Shown in pieces: positions 1 through 5,773 of a stretch of DNA of 10,577 nt; positions within the stretch are counted from its first letter, which is position 1; each line of letters opens with the position of its first letter. The position numbers and the translations under genes are program-made. The notes beneath the pieces were generated by a model. That model saw only the letters and a program-made list of their open reading frames with translations. It had not been told where the DNA came from and did no database searches. Source of the stretch: CBDUBS01 sp965365445 (lineage in GTDB: Bacteria; Bacteroidota; Rhodothermia; Rhodothermales; DASSAV01); assembly GCA_965365445.1 (NCBI GenBank), contig CBDUBS010000126.1, forward strand, positions 1 to 10,577, given 5' to 3'.

Positions 1-1
1 G

Positions 2-406
2 CTGGGGGTGGGGGGCATGTGGCCGCCTACCGACCCCGCCCCCCGGGTGGCCGTAGCGGATACGGAGGTGCAGCCGGACCTTGCCCTGGCGCCCGAGCCC
101 TCAGCGGATACCCGAATGGAAGAGGTCGCGGTACCCCCCGACCCCCTCCCGCCCAAGCCAAAAGCCTGGCTGGGTGAGGACCGCACCGAGCCGGCCGAAG
201 ACTCCCGACTGGAGCTGGCCCGCCGCGTGGAGGAAGCGCTCCGTGAAGAGCCCCCGGCCGAATACGGCTGGGATGCGTCCTCAGAACTCCATACACTCAG
301 AAAACAGGTCGAAATCCTGGAGGCCCGCAGCGAGCGCACGCGATGGGACGAGCCGGCGATGCTCGATGCGCTGATCCCTGCCGGCGTTTCTCCGGACCAG
401 CCGTAG
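2..406 (+). CDS. 3' part of an unrecognised proline-rich, acidic protein (5' end outside the window)
   Basis: The frame is open from the left edge to a TAG at 404-406, so the gene probably begins upstream of the window. In-frame GTG (8) and ATG (17) exist but nothing marks either as a true start. The visible protein begins with a short hydrophobic stretch (LGVGGMW), runs through a Pro/Glu/Asp-rich low-complexity region of about 60 residues, and ends in a charged, probably helical segment (around ELARRVEEALREE and LHTLRKQVEILEAR). I recognise no domain. The next gene starts 47 bases downstream on the same strand and encodes an exported protein, so an operon is likely. One reading is that this is the extracytoplasmic tail of a single-pass membrane protein, such as an anti-sigma factor. 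That is only inferred from the possible membrane-helix end and the exported neighbours. Confidence 0.6.
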   Translation: MGVGGMWPPTDPAPRVAVADTEVQPDLALAPEPSADTRMEEVAVPPDPLPPKPKAWLGEDRTEPAEDSRLELARRVEEALREEPPAEYGWDASSELHTLRKQVEILEARSERTRWDEPAMLDALIPAGVSPDQP

Positions 407-453
407 CCTACAAAAAACCCTACAGCGGTACGCTCGTCGTACGAGTTTGCACC

Positions 454-1380
454 ATGAACCGATTTACCCGACGCATAATCCTCCTGGCCGCGTTATGGCT
501 GGCCCCTTTCGCTCCGGATACGGCCTTGAGCCAGGGAGTGCACATCCTTGAAGTTCGCGAGGGCGCCGTGTACCTGAATGGGCGCGTCGTGCCCGAAGAG
601 GCGCTCCCCTCTACGTGGAATACGGCGGAAATCGGGGAGGCCCGCGTCACCGCCACCGGGTCGATCGACCCGGTAATCGCCGTGGGAGGCCGGCTATATA
701 CGTTCGACGGAAACGGCATCCGGGAGGTTGCGGCCCCTCCCGTCTCGACGAGCTATTCCATACGGTTCAATACCGTTTTCTCGGGCATCCCCGGCGGCGA
801 AATGGACCAATCCCCATCGGATTGGCTTCAGTCTATTCGCCTCATGCCGCCTGCCTTCGATCTCTCTGCGTTCGACGGAGCCGGGGCGCCTCTCGAAGCG
901 CCGTTGCCGGCCGGCCCACAGGCGCGGCTGTTGCAGCAGCAGGCTACCGAATTCATGCAACGCAGCAACGAACTCGCCCGGTTCGGGGCCGAGCACAGCG
1001 CCCGGCAATTGCGCGAGTCGGCTCAGGAGATGTTCGAAGCGGCCCGGGAGTTGCCGCGCCTCGAGTACGACCGGTACCTGACGGACGTTCGGCAGGAAAA
1101 CCAGGAGCTCTGGCAGAACCTTATGCGCGAGGCCGACCTGGAACGGCAGAGCCGGGAGGTAGCCGTCCGGCTCCGGGCGCTGCCCGCCGACTCCGCCGTC
1201 CTCAAAACCCGTCTCCACCTCTTGCTCAACCAGGCCTTCGACCTGAAACAGCAGAACCGCCGCCGCGAGATTTCCCGTCTGGAAGAACAATTGCTCGACC
1301 TGCAACGCCGCCTGGAGGAGCGCGAGCGCAACCGCAACCGCATCATCGACCTGCGGGCTACGGAGCTCCTCGGCCGGTAA
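454..1380 (+). CDS. Exported helical protein of unknown function, paralog A
   Basis: The 308-residue product starts at the ATG at 454, chosen because it gives a clean signal peptide: MNRFTRR, a hydrophobic core LLAALWLAPFA, and likely cleavage near residues 24-28 (TALSQG). An upstream in-frame start at 343 would overlap the preceding gene and bury the signal. Residues 34-46 hold a short beta-type motif, V-R-E-G-A-V-Y-L-N-G-R-V-V. Residues 60-130 look beta-rich. Residues 155-308 are strongly helical and charged, with coiled-coil character, and end in RERNRNRIIDLRATELLG (290-307). The next gene, 24 bases downstream, encodes a protein with the same C-terminal domain and end signature. The product is probably periplasmic or surface-associated. 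I do not recognise a named family, and no catalytic residues are evident. Confidence 0.85.
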   Translation: MNRFTRRIILLAALWLAPFAPDTALSQGVHILEVREGAVYLNGRVVPEEALPSTWNTAEIGEARVTATGSIDPVIAVGGRLYTFDGNGIREVAAPPVSTSYSIRFNTVFSGIPGGEMDQSPSDWLQSIRLMPPAFDLSAFDGAGAPLEAPLPAGPQARLLQQQATEFMQRSNELARFGAEHSARQLRESAQEMFEAARELPRLEYDRYLTDVRQENQELWQNLMREADLERQSREVAVRLRALPADSAVLKTRLHLLLNQAFDLKQQNRRREISRLEEQLLDLQRRLEERERNRNRIIDLRATELLGR

Positions 1381-1404
1381 TCCATCACCCAACCCACGAA
1401 TGCC

Positions 1405-2169
1405 ATGAAACCAACCGTTACCACCCTGGCCGCCTACGGCCTGGCCGTCCTCCTTGGATGCGCCGCCGCACCCGGAGCTTATGCCCAACCCGGCCCCGAT
1501 TCCGTCGTCACCAAACGAACGGTCGTCGTAGTGAACGATGGCCGCGTGACCATCAACGGCAAGGAGGTCGATCCCCTTCCGTTCGACGACCAGTGGGGCG
1601 ACTCGGTACACGTTATGGTGAACAGCGGCCGCGTCATCATAAACGGCAAGGAAGTCAGGCCGCCGGACGGCTCTTTCGCCTTCCGTTTCGAGGGCGAAGG
1701 GCTGGACTCCCTCCAGCGCGAGTTGCGGGAGTTCCGCACGCATCGCCTGCCCAGGCTGCGGAAAGAGTTCGAGCGCCGGTTTGCCTTCCCAGATGAAGCC
1801 GCCGAACAGCGCGATCTCCGGTTCATGGGCCCGTTCTTCCCCGGCGATGAAGAGGACGTCATCATCCGCCGGTACAATGCCCGTCACGACGGCGAGTTGT
1901 TCCGCATGGAACAGGAAACGCGCGATCTGGCGCGTCAGGCTCGGGAAGCCGACGGATCCGAGCGGCGCCGGCTGGAGGAGGAGCTACAGAAAAAGCTGGA
2001 AACCCTGTTCGAGCGCAAACAGGAGATCCGCCGGGAAGCGCTGGACCGCCGGGAGGAGGAACTTCAGGAGGAACGGCGCACCCTGGATGCCCGGGAACGC
2101 AACCGCAACAAAATCGTGCAGGAACGCCTGCGCGACCTGCTCGGAGAGAACAAGGAAATGGAGTGGTAA
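1405..2169 (+). CDS. Exported helical protein of unknown function, paralog B, with a duplicated N-terminal motif
   Basis: This 254-residue protein starts at the ATG at 1405, directly before an export signal. The signal can be read two ways: signal peptidase I cleavage after AYA (residues 25-27), or a lipoprotein site at Cys19 (LLGC). Residues 42-55 and 71-84 are two copies of one motif, V-N-[DS]-G-R-V-[TI]-I-N-G-K-E-V. Residues 99-125 and 163-250 are highly charged and helical. The C-terminal half aligns along its length with that of the preceding gene's product, including ERKQEIRR against DLKQQNRR and the end signature RERNRNKIVQERLRDLLG (230-247). The gene lies 24 bases downstream of its paralog and is followed by a hairpin terminator, so it is probably the last gene of the operon. 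The function is unknown. A scaffold, stalk or envelope-stress role would be guesswork. Confidence 0.87.
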   Translation: MKPTVTTLAAYGLAVLLGCAAAPGAYAQPGPDSVVTKRTVVVVNDGRVTINGKEVDPLPFDDQWGDSVHVMVNSGRVIINGKEVRPPDGSFAFRFEGEGLDSLQRELREFRTHRLPRLRKEFERRFAFPDEAAEQRDLRFMGPFFPGDEEDVIIRRYNARHDGELFRMEQETRDLARQAREADGSERRRLEEELQKKLETLFERKQEIRREALDRREEELQEERRTLDARERNRNKIVQERLRDLLGENKEMEW

Positions 2170-2182
2170 GCCGGAGCGCGAT

Positions 2183-2224
2183 AGAAGGGGCCGCTGGCGC
2201 ACCATCTGCCGGGCCCCTTCTTTG
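2183..2224 (+). terminator. Intrinsic terminator of the plus-strand operon
   Basis: A GAAGGGGCC arm (2184-2192) pairs perfectly with GGCCCCTTC (2212-2220). An extra A-T pair (2183/2221) and an inner GGC/GCC pairing make the hairpin stronger. It lies 14 bases after the stop at 2169. The T-tract that follows is short (TTT at 2221-2223), so termination efficiency is uncertain, but stem and position fit well. Confidence 0.72.
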
Positions 2225-2296
2225 CTCGAAAGGCGTGCTGCATCCGCCGAAGGGGTCAGGCGGCGGGCGAATCGGCAACCCTCCCGGACGGCAAAC

Positions 2297-2355
2297 GGGC
2301 ATCGGAGCACACCCCGGGCGTGACCGCGGCCCGGTACGATCTGCTGCCCTTTTTT
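2297..2355 (+). terminator. Possible second terminator or structured RNA end
   Basis: GGGCA (2297-2301) can pair with TGCCC (2345-2349), which is followed directly by six Ts (2350-2355). Inside lies a second hairpin, CCGGGC (2314-2319) with GCCCGG (2329-2334) and a 9-base loop. The outer stem is only 5 bp and encloses 43 bases, so it is weak by itself. It could be a backup terminator for the upstream operon or the 3' end of a small transcript. Confidence 0.3.
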
Positions 2356-2505
2356 GACGGCCTATTCAACGGCGGCCCGTATTTCTTTATTCGGGTGACG
2401 ATGCATTTCGTCTTACGCTCTTCACTGGTCGGCGTGTTCCATTTCACGTAATCAAGGAGGCGGCCCGCCATACGACGAACGATCAGCCATACGCTGTAAC
2501 TCCGT

Positions 2506-3171
2506 TCAAGTACCGGCAGTTGACTTTCGCTCGCTCAGCCAGTCGAGCCACCCGACGATCCCGGGCTCGCCGCGCACGGATGTTTCCAGAACGGGCACGC
2601 CCGGCCGGGCTGCCTCGATGTTTCGCAGGGCCGTCTCGCGGTCGAAGCCGACGGCTTCGGACAGGTCCATCTTGGTGAGCACCACCACGTCGGCCGTATT
2701 GAAAATGGTGGGGTATTTCAGCGGTTTATCCTCCCCCTCGGTTACCGAAAACAGCACGGCGCGGACCGCTTCACCGAGGTCGTAGGACGAGGGGCAGACC
2801 AGGTTGCCCACGTTCTCGATGAACAGCACGTCCAGGCCGGCGAGGTCCCAACCCTTCAGCGCCCTTTCGGTCATCTCTGCGTCGAGGTGGCATACGGTAC
2901 CGGTCGTGATCTGCCGCACCGGCGCGCCGGAGCGGGCGAGTCGCCGGGCGTCGTTTTCCGTTGCGAGGTCGCCGACGAGCGCCGCCGTACGGAGCCTTCC
3001 GTGGAAAAGGCTCAGGGTTTGTTCGAGCAGGGCCGTCTTACCGGAGCCCGGACCGGAGACGAGGTTCACGACGAAAACGCCGGCCTCTTCGAACCGGAGC
3101 CGCAAGGCGCGGGCCAGTTCGTCGTTTTTCTTCAGCAGGCCGCGCCGGACTTCCAGGATGCGTGTAGGCAT
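2506..3171 (-). CDS. hypB: Hydrogenase maturation GTPase HypB (nickel insertion)
   Basis: HypB is a SIMIBI-class GTPase that works with HypA to deliver nickel to the large subunit of [NiFe]-hydrogenase in the cytoplasm. The 221-residue product shows the P-loop GPGSGKT (40-46), the metal-site Cys94-His95 in TGTVCHLDAEM, ENVGNLVCP (119-127) with Cys126, and the base-recognition motif TKMD (166-169). In characterised HypBs the G-domain metal site is formed by equivalents of Cys94, His95 and Cys126, and all three are here. The N-terminus lacks both the CxxCxC high-affinity nickel motif of the E. coli type and the His-rich stretch of nickel-storage types. It therefore belongs to the short form that relies on its G-domain site. 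The gene starts 13 bases after hypA with no clear Shine-Dalgarno sequence, so co-transcription with hypA is very likely. UreG was considered; the CH-LDA motif and the hypA neighbour favour HypB. Confidence 0.95.
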   Translation of the reverse strand: MPTRILEVRRGLLKKNDELARALRLRFEEAGVFVVNLVSGPGSGKTALLEQTLSLFHGRLRTAALVGDLATENDARRLARSGAPVRQITTGTVCHLDAEMTERALKGWDLAGLDVLFIENVGNLVCPSSYDLGEAVRAVLFSVTEGEDKPLKYPTIFNTADVVVLTKMDLSEAVGFDRETALRNIEAARPGVPVLETSVRGEPGIVGWLDWLSERKSTAGT

Positions 3172-3184
3172 GGGGCGTACCGTT

Positions 3185-3526
3185 TTATGGCTCCTCTACT
3201 TCCAACGATATCAGGTCCAGCTCCCGCCCCCGAACCAGGTCGCACGGGAAGCGGCCGCATACGGGGCATCGGAACAACTCGGGAAGCCGGGTTGCGCGCT
3301 CAGACCCGCACGCGGGGCAGTACACGGCTACTGCCGACGTTTCGATGTGCAGCGCAGCGCGTTCGAGCGGCGTGCCCTGCCGGGCTACGTCAAAGGCGAA
3401 GTGCAGGGCTTCCGGCGCCACCCCGGATAGCTCCCCGACGCGTACGGTTACCGCGCGGATGGAGGCCGCCGGGGCTGCTTCCAGCGCGGCTTCCACCAGG
3501 CGCACGGCGATGCTGCTTTCGTGCAT
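3185..3526 (-). CDS. hypA: Hydrogenase maturation nickel chaperone HypA
   Basis: HypA is a small nickel-binding protein that passes nickel to the [NiFe]-hydrogenase large subunit together with HypB. The 113-residue length is typical. The product opens with MHES, where His2 and Glu3 belong to the N-terminal nickel site that requires the exact start at 3526. The zinc site is complete: Cys70-x2-Cys73 (CPAC) and Cys87-x2-Cys90 (CPVC). VRVGELSGV (28-36) is also characteristic of the family. The stop codon of the upstream histidine kinase is only 6 bases away and hypB follows after 13 bases, so the three genes probably form one transcript. No hypC, D, E, F or hydrogenase structural gene is in the window, so the target enzyme must be encoded elsewhere. 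Confidence 0.95.
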   Translation of the reverse strand: MHESSIAVRLVEAALEAAPAASIRAVTVRVGELSGVAPEALHFAFDVARQGTPLERAALHIETSAVAVYCPACGSERATRLPELFRCPVCGRFPCDLVRGRELDLISLEVEEP

Positions 3527-3532
3527 GGCGTT

Positions 3533-5542
3533 TCAGGCGTCCGTCACGTCCAGTCGCCGGACGAGGGCGTCGCCGGACTCTGCGGCTTCCGGCAGGTATG
3601 CCGTGAATAGGCTGCCCTGGCCGGGCGTGCTCCGGGCCGTAATCGCCCCGCCGTGGCGCTCCACGATGCGACGGCAGGTTGCCAGTCCGATGCCGCTGCC
3701 CTCGAACGCGGACCGGCCGTGGAGCCGTACGAAGGGGGTAAAAATCCGGTCGAGGTACTGCTCCTCGAACCCGATGCCGTTATCGGCTACGGTTATGGCA
3801 TACCCCCCCTCCGCCGGTGCGGCGTCCACCTTCACCACGGGAGGAGCTTCCTTCCGGTGGAACTTGAGGGCATTTCCGATCAGGTTGAGCAGCAGCAAAT
3901 GCATCTGCGACGGATCGGCCCGGACGACCGGCAGCCGGCTTGCTTCCACCACTCCGTTCGTTTCGCGCAAGCGAATTTCCAGATCCGAAAGGACGCCCTC
4001 CAGCGTGTCGTTCAGATCGACATCCCGGAAAGGAAGCCCCCGATGGGTGATGCGGGAGAGTGCCAGGATGTCGTTGATCAGGCGGGACATTCGTTCGGCT
4101 GCGCGCGTCATCCGGTTCAGGTAGTCGCGTCCGCTGCCTTCCAACCGGTCCCCGTATTCTGCCTCCAGCATGTCGCCGAAGCTGGTAATTTTGCGGAGCG
4201 GTTCCTGTAAATCGTGACTCGTTACGTGTGCGAACTGTTCGAGCTCGTGGTTGCGCTGTTCGAGCTGCCGGTTGAGCCGCTCCAGCGCGTGGGTGCGCTC
4301 CGCCACGCGCTCTTCGAGCGTCTGGTTGAGCCGTTGCAACTCCCTACGGTGATCTTCGATCTCCTGCTGGATGCGTTTCTGTTCGTGGATATCGGTCGCT
4401 GTGCCGAACCACCGGATTATGTTACCTTCGTCGTCTCGTACCGGCAGGCCGCGGCTCAGGTGCCATCGGAAGCTGCCGTCCGCACGGTGGACGCGGTGCT
4501 CGACTTCGTACACGCCTCCGGAGGCCACGGCATCCTGCCAGGCCTTTACGGTACGCGCGAGATCGGCAGGATGGACGACCGGCGCCCACTCGTACTCCCC
4601 TTCCCGGCGTTCCTCGATGCCCATGTACTCGCGGCGGCGTTCGTTGTAGTAATCCGGGGCGCCGTCCGGGCGGGCCGTCCAGACGAGCTGGGGCATCGAG
4701 TCGGCCAGGTTACGAAACTTTTGCTCGCTTTCGCGAAGCGCCGCTTCGGCACGGGCCCTCTCCGTAACATCCTGCCCGATGGATAGGATGGAAGTGATCC
4801 GACCGGATTCGTCGTGCAGGGCGGAGTTATACCAATCCATCGTCGCCAGGGAGCCGTCTTTGCGGTAATTGCGATTATGGCAGAACACGCCCGTTTCGCC
4901 GTTTCGCAACCGATCCACCGTGGCGGCCACCTGGTGGTCGTCGGGGTGTACCCATCGCCATCCGTTCAGGCTTTGCCCCAGCACCTCCTCGGACGTCCAG
5001 CCGAAAATTTGCTCCGCCCGGCTGTTCCAGCGGGTTATCCGGAATTCGGGGTCGAACTCCACGACCGCCAGCGGGGTATTCTCGACATGCGTTTCGAGCT
5101 GTTTCACAGTGGTGCGAAGGCGCCCTTCCGCGTGCCGGCGCCCTTCCAACTCATCCTCCAGCGAGGCGTGGGCCCGTTGTACATGCCCGCGCGCCTGGTG
5201 CACGAGCGAAACGAACCAGACGACCACGGCCGACTGGATCAAAAAAACCAGCACTTCAACGGCAGCGGAGGACGCTTCGTAATACGCCCCGTAGGGCAGC
5301 AAGAAGAAGTAATAGGCGGTGACCGTAGATATGATCGTCGCCGTCAGGCCGGGCAGCACTCCGCCGTACCACGCCGCCGCCAGAACGGCCAGCGTATAAA
5401 AAACAAAGGGGGTGCGGACCTCGAACGCTTCCGCGAGCAGAAGCTTGAGAAGCAGTACACCCAGCGACAGGGCTACGGCCAACCCGTACCGCTGCCAGGC
5501 CGGAAGGGAGGGTGCGAAACGATCCAGGGTCCGGAAATCCAT
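3533..5542 (-). CDS. Membrane-bound PAS sensor histidine kinase (DUF4118-like N-terminus)
   Basis: The 669-residue product starts at the ATG at 5542. A TTG 18 codons upstream (5596) is possible but adds no recognisable sequence. Four hydrophobic segments (about 18-36, 46-60, 62-83, 93-114) resemble the DUF4118 domain known from KdpD-type kinases. Two PAS domains follow (about 145-262 and 270-388); the first carries GWRWVHPDD (194-202). A coiled coil (about 388-436) leads into HisKA, with phosphoacceptor His443 in SHDLQEPLR. The ATPase has an N box with Asn557 (NLIGNALKF), a G1 box DNGIG (587-591) and a G2 box GSGIGL (615-620), so it should be active. There is no receiver domain and no response regulator nearby; the partner is unknown. 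hypA starts 6 bases downstream, so co-transcription is likely. The ligand cannot be told from sequence; no haem- or flavin-type PAS residues are evident. Confidence 0.93.
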   Translation of the reverse strand: MDFRTLDRFAPSLPAWQRYGLAVALSLGVLLLKLLLAEAFEVRTPFVFYTLAVLAAAWYGGVLPGLTATIISTVTAYYFFLLPYGAYYEASSAAVEVLVFLIQSAVVVWFVSLVHQARGHVQRAHASLEDELEGRRHAEGRLRTTVKQLETHVENTPLAVVEFDPEFRITRWNSRAEQIFGWTSEEVLGQSLNGWRWVHPDDHQVAATVDRLRNGETGVFCHNRNYRKDGSLATMDWYNSALHDESGRITSILSIGQDVTERARAEAALRESEQKFRNLADSMPQLVWTARPDGAPDYYNERRREYMGIEERREGEYEWAPVVHPADLARTVKAWQDAVASGGVYEVEHRVHRADGSFRWHLSRGLPVRDDEGNIIRWFGTATDIHEQKRIQQEIEDHRRELQRLNQTLEERVAERTHALERLNRQLEQRNHELEQFAHVTSHDLQEPLRKITSFGDMLEAEYGDRLEGSGRDYLNRMTRAAERMSRLINDILALSRITHRGLPFRDVDLNDTLEGVLSDLEIRLRETNGVVEASRLPVVRADPSQMHLLLLNLIGNALKFHRKEAPPVVKVDAAPAEGGYAITVADNGIGFEEQYLDRIFTPFVRLHGRSAFEGSGIGLATCRRIVERHGGAITARSTPGQGSLFTAYLPEAAESGDALVRRLDVTDA

Positions 5543-5657
5543 GGCAATCGCCGGGTTTACGAAACCGATCGGAACCGCCGATAGGCGGCCGGCCAACCGC
5601 CGTAAACTCGCAATTTCCGGGGCGCGCTATGCGAAGGTATGAGGGATATGAAGCGGG

Positions 5658-5673
5658 GTTACCATAATGTAAC
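5658..5673. promoter_or_regulatory. Inverted repeat GTTAC-N6-GTAAC, candidate operator
   Basis: Two perfect 5-base arms (5658-5662 and 5669-5673) flank CATAAT. The site lies in the 231-base gap upstream of the kinase, about 116 bases before its ATG and beyond the hairpin that follows the DUF1501 gene. Placement suits regulation of the kinase-hypAB transcript, but a 5-base arm can occur by chance and no factor is known. Confidence 0.25.
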
Positions 5674-5692
5674 ACACGATGATCCCATAAGC

Positions 5693-5721
5693 AGGGGGCC
5701 CGGTGGGCGCTCCGGCCCCCT
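5693..5721 (-). terminator. Hairpin after the DUF1501 gene, probable terminator
   Basis: AGGGGGCC (5693-5700) and GGCCCCCT (5714-5721) form a perfect 8-bp GC-rich stem with a 13-base loop. It begins about 52 bases past the DUF1501 stop in the direction of transcription. No T-tract follows on the minus strand, so it may be a factor-assisted terminator or a 3' stabilising hairpin. It suggests that the kinase gene is not simply an extension of the DUF1800/DUF1501 transcript. Confidence 0.5.
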
Positions 5722-5773
5722 CGACGTGCCGCAACACCCTGTACCGTCGGCCATCCATACCCTATTGCGGTTG

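Larger units (their letters stand above)
2170..2505. other. Convergent intergenic region of 336 bases
   Basis: This stretch separates the plus-strand paralog operon from the 3' end of hypB on the minus strand. It holds the terminator at 2183-2224, a hairpin with no T-tract at 2244-2266 (CCGCCG/CGGCGG), a nested structure ending in six Ts (2297-2355) and a small inverted repeat at 2397-2412 (GACGA/TCGTC). Short reading frames cross it on both strands, but none has a convincing start, family resemblance or good placement. I see no tRNA-like or insertion-sequence end. Confidence 0.6.

Noticed and set aside
343..453. Longer start for paralog A at 343
   Set aside because: It would overlap the preceding gene and place 37 residues before a well-formed signal peptide.
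615..1796. Plus-strand frame of 393 codons overlapping both paralog genes
   Set aside because: The translation is Arg/Pro/Gly-rich shadow sequence with no domain and spans two supported genes in another frame.
694..1887. Long minus-strand reading frame (397 codons) across the two paralog genes
   Set aside because: It overlaps two genes with clear signal peptides and homologous C-termini. Its own translation shows no signal, domain or good start; long antisense frames are expected at this GC content.
2244..2266. CCGCCG/CGGCGG hairpin as a terminator
   Set aside because: No T-tract on either strand and a better terminator lies just upstream; GC-rich hairpins like this arise easily by chance.
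2163..2357. Small plus-strand frame of 64 codons after paralog B
   Set aside because: It starts with GTG inside the end of the previous gene, runs through the terminator hairpin, and looks like random GC-rich sequence.
2506..3171. UreG in place of HypB
   Set aside because: Both are SIMIBI GTPases, but the CHLDA motif, Cys126 in ENVGNLVCP and the adjacent hypA identify HypB; no urease gene is present.
5543..5596. Longer kinase start at TTG 5596
   Set aside because: The extra 18 residues have no family resemblance, and the ATG at 5542 stands at a natural place before the first membrane segment.
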